A stretch of 48,315 bases of DNA, from positions 1 to 48,315 of the forward strand of contig JAQGOE010000131.1 of the NCBI GenBank assembly GCA_028293725.1, given 5' to 3'. Positions 1 to 11,900 of this stretch are shown here, one piece after another. The notes under the pieces were generated by a model, which did not search any database, was not told where the DNA came from, and saw only the letters and a list, made by a program, of their open reading frames with translations. Each line of letters begins with the position of its first letter. Position 1 is the stretch's first letter. The position numbers and the translations under genes are program-made. The DNA is from Gammaproteobacteria bacterium (GTDB lineage: Bacteria; Pseudomonadota; Gammaproteobacteria; Steroidobacterales; Steroidobacteraceae).

Positions 1-2960
1 GCGTCGGCTGCGACAGCTGCGTCGCGTTGGTGTCCGGGTTGCCCACCGTCTCCCAGGTGGTCCGCAACACGTTCAGGGCGACATTGGAGGTTTGTCCCGA
101 GACCGTCAGCGTCGGCGCCGTGGCCACCGGGGTCACATCGATGTTCATCGCCACCGGGTCGGTCTCCATGCCGCCATCGGAGCCCGAATACATGAACAGG
201 GTGTAGGTCGACTGCAAATTACCTAAGCCCGTACCGCCGTAGCCGCTGTAGCCCGTGGCGTCCTGCTCCGGCACAAAGCGCAGCTTGCCTGCATCGATGT
301 CGGCCTTCGTAAGGTACAAAGAGTACGTCTCAGCCTGCCACCCGTCATTCGTCAGGTACTCCAGGTGGCCGCCACCCTGGCACCACGTGCTCATATCCAC
401 CGCCAGCGCCGTTGACTGCGGGTCGCTGATGTGGAAATCGCTCCACTGGAACACGTAGGGAGTGTTCTCCGGCGTCGTGACCGTCGAGGTCTGCGCCACC
501 GGGGTCGCCAGCACCGTCACCGGCAGACTCTGGGTCACACTCGCCGCCGCGCCACTGCTCGTCACCGTCGAGGTCGCCCGCACCGTCAAGGCAATCGTGC
601 CGTAGAAGTCGCTCGGCGGTGTGAGCGAGATGTTCCAGCCGGCCCAGTTCGTGATATCCACGCTGTTCTGGTCCGCCGTCGCCGTGAAAGTGTTCGTTCC
701 ATCCGTCAGCACCGCTCCAACCGGCAAACCCTCCATCGTCAACGACAACGTCTGCGAGCCGCCCCAATCCACCAAGGCCGAATCGATCCGCTGCAGCAGG
801 ATCGCATTGTTCTCGTAGCCGGTATTCACCGGCTGTTGCGCCAGCCCGAGGTTACCCAGCATTACGCCCTTCGAGCCGCTCACCAGTTGAAGGGTCTGTG
901 TCCCACCGGTGCCGATGAACGACACGCTACCTTGCTGCCAGTCCAGACTGGCGCCGCTCTGGCTGGTGAGCGGACAACCCGGCACGACCTGGCCATCCAC
1001 GGACACCGTCACCGACCCGCTGCTGTCCAGCAGCTCGCTGGCAAAGTTGTAGTACAGCGTGTACTGCACCCCGGCCACGGTGTTCACCGTACGCTCAATC
1101 CCCGTACCGCCGGCCAACTCCACAAAGTTGGCGCCCGGACCCAAGACTTTGTACAGCGTGTCTGTCGTACCTTCGCTGTCCGTTTGAACATCATCCTGGC
1201 TCCAGACCTTGAACCCGGAGGCACCCACCGCCGTCCAGCCTTCAAGAGTCGGCTGCGACACCAGCGTCGCATCGCTGTCTGGGTTGCTCACCGTCTCCCA
1301 GGTCGTGATCACCGAGTACAAATTAACATTGGTGTCCTGTCCCGAGATCATCAGCGTCGGCGCCGTCGCCACCGGAGTGACATCAATGCTCATCGTGACC
1401 GGATCGCTGGCCATCCCGCCATCGAAGCCCGCATACGAGAACATGCCGTAAGTCGCCTGCAAATTGCCGACGTCGGTTCCCCCGTAGCCGCTGTAGCCGG
1501 TGCCGTTCTCATCCGGCACAAAGCGCAGCTTGCCGGCGTCGATGTCATCCTTCGAGACGACCAGGTTGTTAAATTCGGCCTCCCAGCCGTTACTCGTCAG
1601 GTATTCCAGGTGCCCGCCGCCCTGAACCCACGTGCTCACCTCTACTGACAGCGCCGTCGACTGCGGATCGCTGATGTGGAAATCACTCCACTGGAACACG
1701 TACGGAGTGTTCTCAGAAGATGTGACCGTCGAGGTCTGCGCCGCAGGAGTCGCCAACACCGTCACCGGCAGACTCTGCGTCACACTCGCCGCCGCGCCAT
1801 TGCTCGTCACCGTCGAGGTCGCCCGCACCGTCAGCGCGATCGTCCCGTAGAAGTCGGTGGGCGGTGTGAGCGAGATGTTCCAGCCAGCCCAGTTCGTGAT
1901 GTCTACGCTGTTCTGGTCCGCGGTGGCCGTGAAGCTGTACGTCCCATCCGTCAGGACTGCACCAATCGGCAGACCCTCCACAGTCAACGACAACGTCTGC
2001 GAGCCGCCGTTATCCACCAGCGCCGAATCGATCCGCTGCAGCAGGATCGCATTGTTCTCATAGCTCGTGTTCACCGGCTCCCGGGCCAGCCCCAGGTTGC
2101 CCAGCATCACGCCTTTCGAGCCGCTCATCAGTTGAATGGTCTGCGGACCGCCGGTGCCGACGAAGGTCACGCTACCCCGCTGCCAATCCAAACTCGTATC
2201 ACTCTGGCTCGTGGGCGGACAACCCTGCACCGCGTGGCCATCCACCGACACTGTGATCGACCCACTGTTGTCCAACAACTCACTGGCAAAGTCGTAGTAC
2301 AGCGTGTACTGCACCCCAGCCACGGTGTTCACCGTGCGCTCGATCCCCGTACCGCCAGCCAGTTCCACAAAGTTGCCGCTTGGATTCGAGCCCTTGTATA
2401 TCGTGTCGGGCGAACCGTCACTTCCTGTCTGCACGTCGCCTGAGCTCCAGACCGTGAACCCCGAGGCGCCCACAGCCGTCCAGCCCTCGAGCGTCGGTTG
2501 TGACACCGGCGTCGCATTGCTGTCCGGGTTACCCACCGTCTGCCAGAGCGTGATCACCGAGTACAAATCGACATTGGTGTCCTGTCCCGAGATGGTCAGC
2601 GTCGGCGCCGTCGCCACCGGAATGACATCAATGCTCATGGTGACCGGATCGCTCACGACCTCCCCGTCATAGCCGGAGTATGTGAACGAAGCGTAGACCG
2701 CCTGCTGGTTTCCGAGTCCGCTGCCACCGTAGCCGCCGAATCCGGTCTCATCCTCCGCGGGCACGAAACGCAGCTTGCCTGCGTCCACGTCCGACCTCGA
2801 GAGCACCACGGTGCTCGTCACCGAGCACCAGCTACCATCCGCTCCCAACACCTCGAGTTGCCCGCCGCTATAGCAATCCAGCGGGTTTACATTCACGGAG
2901 AGCGTGGGAGCCCCCGGCTCGCTAATCTGGAAGTCGCTCCACTTGAACACGTACGGCGTG
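1..2960 (-). repeat. 1245-bp in-frame tandem repeats (415 residues), about 2.3 copies
   Basis: The anchor reading YVFQWSDFHISDPQSTAL recurs with a spacing of 1245 bp (near 432 and 1677); the first, more diverged copy near 2928 is 1251 bp away. Each unit has an NG2/cadherin-3-like part (VFQWSDFHISDP to RFVP to GYGG to YSG) and a jelly-roll-like part (FVELAGGTGIERTVNTVAG to ASELLD). The array continues past the left edge, so the copy number is unknown. High DNA identity suggests recent expansion. Confidence 0.85.
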
Positions 2961-5900
2961 TTCTCAGGCGTCGAGATAGTTCCCGCGACAGCCGTCGGCG
3001 GAACGTGCGCATCCACCGTGATCGATACGGTCGCGACGTTCGAGAGACCATTCCCGTCGTTGTCTTGATACGTGAACTGATCCGTCCCGATGAAGCCACT
3101 GTTGGGCGTGTACTGGATCGTTCCATCCGCATTCACCGTCACAGTGCCGTTGGCGGTCGGATTGACGATGATCGGTGTGAGCGGATTTCCGTCCACATCG
3201 AGATCGTCGGCCAGCACTGCGATGTTGATTGGCGCACCTGCAACGGTATGAACGCTGTCGTCCGCGGCAACCGGTGCGTGGATCACCCTCGTCACGTCGA
3301 TCGTGACCGTCGCCACGTTAGACTGGGCGTGACCATCGCTTACTACATAGGTGAACTGGTCCGTGCCGTAGAAATTTGCGACCGGCACGTAGTTGAAGCT
3401 GCCATCCGAGTTCAAACTGACCGTGCCGTGTGCGGGACCTGTGACCACCGCTGATGTCAGCGCGTCGCCGTCGGCATCCGTGTCGTTCGCAAGTACGTCG
3501 ATCCGCACCGCGGTGCCCTGTGAGGTGCCAGCAGTGTCGCTCGCCGCCACTGGAGCGTGATTTGGGCTCGTGACGTTGATCGAGACGGTTGCAACGTTCG
3601 ACTGCGCCTGACCATCGCTGGCGCGATAAGTGAACTGATCGGTTCCGCTGAAACCGGCGTCCGCGGTGTAGGTGAATACACCGTTGCTGCCGAGAGTCAC
3701 CGTTCCATGAGCCGTGCCGGAGACCAATACTGGAGTAAGCGGATCGTTTTCCGCATCCGTGTCATTGGCAAGTACGGCTATCTGGGTTGGGGTACCCGCG
3801 ATCGCGGTGGCGCTGTCGTTGTTCGCGACAGGAGCAGTGTTCGCCGCAGTAACGAGCTGCACGTTGTCGATTACGACCTTACTGCCCTTCGCACCGAGCC
3901 CGAGCAGATCAAGGTACAGCTTCACCGGAGTGCCTGCGGCGATCTGCGAGAGATCGATGGTTACGGTGATCGGCGAGGTGGTGGACAGCAACGAGCCGCC
4001 CGCAACGCTCGGCAGGCCGGTGACAGTCACCCCGGAGGCGGTCGTCAGAGTGCCGTCCGACTGCAGATTCAACAGCGCATCGGAGTGAGACAACGACACG
4101 GTCCCGCCCACCGGAAGTCCGGTGACTGCGTTCAGTAGCGCCACCTCGAAGGCATCCGGCGGAGCGATTCCGTTGGCCGCAAATTGCGCGGCGTCGATCG
4201 TGAAGCGTAGCGAGGTCACTCCGCTTGGAAGCACCAGTTCCTGCGACAGGTCGGTGAGCGAGCGGTCGTCCTCCTGGAGAGTGGCAACACCATTGTCGAG
4301 AGTCACGTTTCCGCTGGTTACCCAGCCATACTGACTGTTGCTGCTGTCCGCAATGCCGAAATCACCGTTCTCCAGACCGGAGTGCGGCGTCTGCTCGAAT
4401 TGCGGCTGAGAGTTGACCGTCGGCCTGGGAGTGACGGTCGTCGCCGTGCTCGAGCCGCCGGCCACCGGCGCCGTCGACGGGACCGTCAAACCGCTCAGCA
4501 TGGAGGCCGATACCGAACCCAGGTCGAGCTGGGTGGGCATGCGGCGAGCCCCGGGCACGAGGTCTCCCGACATGATCCGGCTGCCCGTGCCAGGCGCGTT
4601 CACGTCCTGCAGGCCGAGCACATGGCCGACCTCGTGAGTCAACACGGTGAGCAGGTCCAGATGCCCAGCGGCGGCGCTTCCAGACAGTGCGGTGAGCTGG
4701 CCGCCGCCTGAGCCGCCCGTGGCGCTGAACTCCTCCGAGGTAGTGGGAGTCGGATCGGTGAACCAACCCCAGCCGGCTCCATCGGCTGACAGTGTGATCT
4801 GATTGCCGACCGTCTGCGCCGCGACCCCTGTCGGCAGGTCGCCCAAACTGACAGTGATGTTGTCCAGCACGGATCCCGAGATGCCCAGGCTCTCCCACTC
4901 CTGCTTCGCAACCGAGAGCAGTGTATTGACGTCCGTCATGCTGACGGGCGTCAGAGCAGCCCCGTTTCCTTCGGCAACGACGTCCTGATCCTGTTTCTGC
5001 AGCTCGAAGAACTTATTGGCGACATCGTCCAGTGGGTTCTGTACCGCCGTGGAGTTCGTCAGGATGGTGTTGAAATCCACGGTCTTCGCGGTCACGTGGT
5101 TCGGATCCGAGGCGGTCGGTGTCTTCTTGAATATCACCACCTCGTCCGGTGTACCCGGGTTATCCGTCGAGCCATCCCCTCTCCAGCGGACCATGATGTT
5201 GCCCTCGAACCAGGACTGCTGGGCCACCACGTCGGTGAAGTACTGTACGGCCTGCTGGAATCCCAGCTTAGTCTTGAAGTCGTATACCACGTTGAAGGCC
5301 GGGTTCTGATGCAACGCCGTGGCGACGCGCTGCAGATTGATCAGCCCACCGGCGAAATCGGAGAAAGTTCCGTCCGGATTCTGGGAGACGCCGAGGCCCG
5401 CGAGGCTGAGCTTCGAATCGATCAAGGTATTCGCGAAAGACTTCCCGTCCGGCATCAGTGCCCGGTTTTCGAAGCGAACATACTGGTTGTTGTTCGGCAA
5501 ATTCGCGCGTAACCCCCAGGTAATGGTCAGCACGTCTCCCTGGGACAGCGGCTTGCCGGTTTGATCGAAGTGCGAAACGATGGCGCCGGGCCCCTGGAGC
5601 TCATAGGCCGTCGCTGGATCCGTTGCGGGCGCGATGCTCTCGGAAACCAGCATAATCCCCTGGTTCGGGGCCGCCAGTTGAGCTGCCTGGCCGTTCGTGT
5701 ACCAGGTCGCATTCGGACTGACTTTAATGCCAAGAGAGGCATTCACCAAGGCAATGCGCCCGCAATTGGCATTATGAACCCACACGCCCCACTCGCCGAC
5801 GTAGTAGGTATGGTTGTCTTCGACCTCGAAGTTATAAACCCGGGTCCGCAGACGGCTGTTCAGATCGGCCGGATCGATTTCCGGGTGCGAGACGTGCTCG

Positions 5901-8900
5901 TAGTTGAATACCACCGAGCCGCCGCGCATATCGATGGTGCGCCCGTCACCCGTGCCGCGCAGGCCATTGACGAAGCCGTCCAACCAGCCAACTCCGTCGA
6001 CATCCGTGCGGAACACGGTGGCGCGGTTATAGACCTCACATGTGCTGCCGTCAGGCAATTCCAGGAATTGACCTTCGGCCAGGTGATCGGCGCGCGTCCA
6101 GCCGACACCCTTCACCCAGAAGGGATGGTTCCCGGTCGCCACGAAGCCGGTGCGCTCCGCCGGGCCGTTCTTCCAGACATCGACACACACGACCTCCTCG
6201 TCCTCGAACGAGAACGTGCGCACGACTCGCTTGTAGCCGACGTCGCCTTTCATCTCCGGCTGCGACAGCACCCAGTCACCGATCTTGATCTGCTCGATCG
6301 GAACCAGGCCCTCCTTGGTATGCACCAAGGTGCCGGCTACGAAGCACCCGCCGTCGGCCGAAACCGGGCGCGGGGTGCCTGCCGCGACGCAGTCCTGAAT
6401 GACTTTCCCGAACAACGCGTTGCCCGCATAGGAACCGGACTCCGCCGCCACCATCTGGTCGAAGGACCGGAGCGGATCGGTGATGCTCAACTGGGAAGCC
6501 GCGCTGGCATCGGACATGGCGTTGCGCGCGGCTTCGATGATCGCATTTTCCAGTTGGACCGCCTCGTTCGCCTGCTCACGCAAGCTCGCGTTGGAATCCA
6601 ACAACTTCGGCACGAGCGCGGACTCGGACTCCTGCCAGGCGATCGCGTCTTCGGTCGACATCGAGCCCTGCGCGGGCAGGCTCAAGGTCTCATCACCCAC
6701 CGTGAGCTGTCCGCCAGCGTCGCGAATGATGTTGCCGCCGGTGGTGTCGGCCAGGCTTCCCAACTCCGGGATGTCCTGGGGGGAGAACGTCGGCTCGACG
6801 ACACGAATCGGCAACGGATCGATGGAATTCGGACTGTTAAAGACGATCTTGGAGCCCAGCACCGGGAACCGGCTCAGGAGCGATCCGAGGGTGGCGGACA
6901 GACCCGCTCCCAACAGGGTGGACTGTGCCAACTCCGTTATCGAGGTCTTCAGGAAAGCGGCTGACCAAGGGTCCTTACCGGCAGCCCCATTGGTCCACTT
7001 GTAGATTCCAGCCTGCCCCGCCTGCTGAACGAGGGTCATGGTCGCCCCCACTTTGGCGCCGACGATGAGGTTTCCCCAGAAACCCGGGGGCGCTCCAGCA
7101 CCCACCCGGGCGCCCAAGACCAGGCTGCCGATCGTACTGGCCGCGTCGATCAACGTGGCGGTGTAGTAATACCCGGTCGACAGGTCGGAGTCGGCACGTT
7201 GGGCCTGCCGCCCGGCGAAACCGAGAGTGAATAAATTCCAACCGTCATAGAGGAAGACCTTGCCGAAGTACGCCGCCGCGGAAAGCGCGGTCGAGTTGCC
7301 GTTCTTCAAGTCGTCCTGTATCTGCTGGTCGATCTGCTGCTCAGTGATCCCCAGCGACCTCGTGAGGACATTGTCCGGAACGGTTGTCGGGGGCGGCGGC
7401 GCGATCGAGACAATCTTGTAGTTGTTGGTCGGCGCCTGCAGCGTGATGACCCTGCCCGGAATGGTGTAGGTGCCGATTCCGTAGATCCAGCCGAAATCCC
7501 CGCCGTGCGCCGTCGGCCCGTCGATACGGGACGGTGCCGCGTCTGGATTCTGTCCCGTGGTGGCTTGTCCGGGGCCGACCAGGACCTCGTCGATCGGAAT
7601 GGACAGTGGTTGGCTGCCCTGCGCCGCCAACGCCTTTTCGATCAGCTGGCTGGCATCCCAGACAAAGAGGGACTTCTTCATCACCTCGGTGCCGGAACTC
7701 GTGTCATCGAGGAACACATCGGCGTAGAGCTTGCCGTCCTGTGAAATCGAGAGATGATCGATCGCGCCGCCGACGATGGGCGTCGTGGCTCCCAGGAACT
7801 TCGGGCCGCCCGCCTTGCCGAAGGGGTCCTCGATGATCCCGATCTTGCCGCCGATCTGCTTGCCCAGGCCGTACTGCTCGTCCTCCGTGTAGTGAGGGTC
7901 GTTGAACAGGAAGTTGTAATCCGCGACCAGCGCAAACTCCTGCCCCTGGTATTTCACGATCACGGTGCCCGCCGCGCTCTGGATGTCCTGTTGGAATTTC
8001 TCCACCCACCAGTTCGGATCCGATTCCTCCGGGGTCAGCGCCGGAGCCTCCCCGGTCACGTTATGTGTGAGATTGCCCTTCGCGTCGAGGCCCACCTGGA
8101 TGGCCACCAGCCCCGAGTCCCGGTCCTGGGTACTGGAGAGCAGGAACTGGCCGTCGCCTATGCCGGCGGAGATGTACTCGGGCACCGTGCCGTCACCCGC
8201 GACCGGGAAGTTGGTCGCATCGATCTTCACGACGGCCTGTTGAGTCAGCCAGCCATCGTCCTCGATCTTCCCGATGTCGATGACATACACAGCACCGGTT
8301 GCTCCCTGTCCGGTGTATTGGGACGAGATGGGGTTCGAAGGAGCGGTCAGGGCAAGATAGCTGCCATTGTTGATCGCCATGCCCACGTAGCCAAAGAGTG
8401 GGCTCGCCCCGAACTCGATGACCTGCTGTTTCTGCAGGTATTGGCTGTCGAGCTGGTTGATGTCGATGCGCAACAGGCGACCGCCCGTCGCACTGCTCGT
8501 GGAGCCTTCGGCTACATACAGCCAGTTGCCCGATACCGCCAGGCTCGTAATGCCGGTCCTCGAGTTCACTACGGGCAGGGTATAGACGACGTCACGCGTC
8601 TGGGTGTCGAACACGTAGATATTGCCGCCGGCGCCGGCGATATACGCCGTGGTGCCGTCGTCGCTGAAGACGATCTGGTTGGTATATTTGCCGATAAGGT
8701 TCAATGCGCGCCCTTGCTCGTCCGTCGTCACCTGGTTCAGCGCAACCGGGACATTGGCGGGGCCAGCCGGGCTGAAGACGTCGATGCTGTGCGCGGTCGT
8801 GACCAGGGTGTTGTTGGTGCCGAGGGTCCAGGCTTCCACCGGATCGCTCTGGACCGGGGTCCCTGTGGGAAATTGACCGGTGGCGGTGGAGGTCAGCGCC

Positions 8901-11900
8901 AGGCGTTGGATGTACACATCATGCATGGACAGGGCCACGCCCTGGGGCAGGGTGATTTCAAGCGAGCTGTCCGAGATGCTGGTCGGTGTGAAACCCTGCC
9001 AGATCAGGCCGCGATCAGGTGCTGTGCCGGCAGGTTGCTCCGCCGATACCTGGTCGCCCCGGGGCTCCAGCCACACCCTCAACTGGAAATCCCCGAGTGA
9101 CTGGCCCGGCGGGACGAAGTTGGCGCCTGTTACAGTCAACGTCCGGGTCGCCGGATCGAAGGTGAGCCCGGTAATGGTCGGCTGGTAGACCGAATAGTCC
9201 GGTGGCGCCGGGAACGTGGTCGACACCGTGGTGGGATCGAAATCCGCCGGCTGGATGGGTCTCGAGTAGGAACCCTCGAGGGTGTAATTGAGACCGACGA
9301 TCGAGGCCGCCGGGAGGCCCTCCAACAGGGTCAGTGCCCCAGTCGCCATGAACGGTCCCGGCGCAATGGCGACCAGCGCCGCCTCGGCCCAGATCACATT
9401 GAAATTCACGACCGTGGACCTGACGTCGACCTGGCCGGTCGCGCCGTTGGTAGTGCTCGACGTGATCAGGAAGACTCCGTCACCGCCAGTGATACCGGAG
9501 TAAGGCGGACTGGAAGTGCGCGCCACACCATCAGCCCCGACGACGCCGTTGTCGACGAGCCACCATGTGTCGTGAACGCTGCCATCGACGTCGGTGACGG
9601 TGCCCTTGCGCCAGAAGAACACCTGCGTGCCGGCCGCAACATTCTGACTAGCCAGGTTCACCGCCAATTGCAGTGGCAACGTGGCTTGTGCGCCCCCGCT
9701 GACATCGATCTGGAATGCCCCGAGCGCGGTCACGAGGCTCGGAGCCGGCGGAGGCAGACCGACGTCCGTAACCGCCCGCGAACTGATCGATACGGTCGTC
9801 CCGTCGGGCAACGCGCCCGGAGCGACCATCAACAAGTCACCACTCGAATCCTGTACCACCGCGCCCGTGGTGGCCGAGACCGGCGCCGGGCCCGTGACCG
9901 GCGCCTGGACCACCAACACGATGTCGTGTTGCATGCCGCCGTTGATCACGGTCAGGATGGCTGTGCCGGCCGCCTTCGCCTCGATCAGGCCGTCCGCGGT
10001 GATGTCCGCGACACTCGAATTGCTGATGAAATACTTCGTGCCCGCGGTTCCCGCGGAGATGTTTGTCTGGTCCGCCAGCGTCACCTTCAGCTGCCGTTGG
10101 CCGCCGATGGACAGGTCGATCGCCAAAGGATAAACCCCGACCTCGAAGCCGTCGTCATCCGTCACCGGTGCCTGCGGATTGGGCCCGACAGTGACGACGT
10201 TGACAGCCTGCAGGCCGTGGGCTTGCGCCGTGATGATCGCCGTGCCGCTACCCTGGCCACGGACAACGCCAGTGCTGCTGACGGAAAGTATCGACGGATC
10301 GCTCGAGGAGAACTGCAGATAATCGGCGGGCAGCAGGACTCCGGCCTGGTCCGCGAAGTCGCCGGTCAATTGCAGCTGCGTGCTCGAGCCTTGTGCGACC
10401 GTCGGGAGGCGCGGGAGGTTGATTCGCAGCAGTTGCGCTGAACTGACATCGACGGTGATCGTGACAGCGGCGGATTGCGAATAGCCATCATCTGCCACCA
10501 CCGTGAAGGTGGCCGTACCCGCATAGCCCGCCTCGGGATGAAACACGACCGACTGTCCGTCGCCGCTCAAAACCGCGGTCCCGTGGGACGCGCCGGTAAT
10601 CCGATAGTAGGCGCGATCGCCTTCCAGGTCGGATATGAAGGTACTCACCGGCACGACGGCATCGAGATCCACGTGCGTTATCGTTGTCTGCAGGGTCACC
10701 ACCGGTGCCTGGTTGGCACGGTAGCCGTACATCTGCGCCAGCAACTCGCGATCGGTGGAGTCGATACGACCGTCATCGTTGAAGTCCAGACTGACGTTAT
10801 AGCCGGCCTGACCGGCGGAACTGCCGATAGCGGCATTCAACGCCTGGCTGTCGAGACCGTCCACCACGCCGTCGTGGTTCGCATCCCCCGCGACAAACAT
10901 CGAGAGCTTGTAGGCCCCGGAGGTCGTGGTGTTGATGCCCGACACGTCGAGCTCGAGAAGACCCGCACGGCTGACCTGGTAGAGAACGAAAACCTGGTTG
11001 CCCTGAATTCGGCTCGCCAACGCCGTCATGCCCGGAATCTGGGGCAGACCCGCCTCCAGGTTGCTCCCTGGCGCGGCCGTGACAATCACCCCGAGGTACA
11101 CCTGCCCCGTGGGGCTCGAGGCAAGCTCGCTGGGCCGTACCGCAAAGCTGTATCGATCCGTACCCCCGGCGGCCAGGGAGCCGGTGAAAGTCTGCGATAA
11201 ATAGCTGGTGGCCGCGCCCAGGTCGGCTGTCAGCGGTACGGCCGAGGGCGTGCCCTGATACCCAATGGAGCTACCGCCCTGCCCCAAACTGCCGGTTGCG
11301 AGGGTCAGCAGGTGGGCATCGGTTGGAGAATAACCGTAACGTGTCGATTGCCCCTGCGCCAGGTCGCGAACAAAGGAGAGATTGCCATCCGCGTCGTACG
11401 AATAGGCGAACGCGCTGCCATCGGGCAGCGCGATGGCGTCGATGTTGCCCGCGCTGTTGGTATGGAAGTTGACGCTGGCGCCATTGGCGGCCACGATCCC
11501 CGAGTCACTGACCTGCCACGTGACCCCGTCGGTGAACCGCACCTGCGTCGTTCGACCGGTCGGATCGAGGCTGTAGACCGTGCCGTCGATCCCCGTGAGC
11601 GAGAACGCCGCGGCAGCGCCGCTCGCCTGCGGGTTGTAGGGCTGTCCCGTCACCATGTCGTAGTAACGGTCCCCTGCCCTCTGCAGCTTCGTACCTGTCG
11701 AAGACAGAGTCCAGCCCGAGCCATTGTCCGCAACCCATGTCGGTACGTAATAGGAAAAGCCGGCAGCCTGTTGGAGCTGGGGTTGGAAGGTGAATGCGAC
11801 CCGGTCGCCCGTCGGCAACGTGACATAGACCCGGGTGCCGTCGCGGAATGGCGCGGTTGTGCCGGAAGCCCCGCTCGCGACGTCGCTCGTCAGCTCGAAG

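Noticed and set aside
1..2960. The 1245-bp repeats as a mobile element or CRISPR array
   Set aside because: They are in-frame coding units without spacers, terminal inverted repeats or a transposase.
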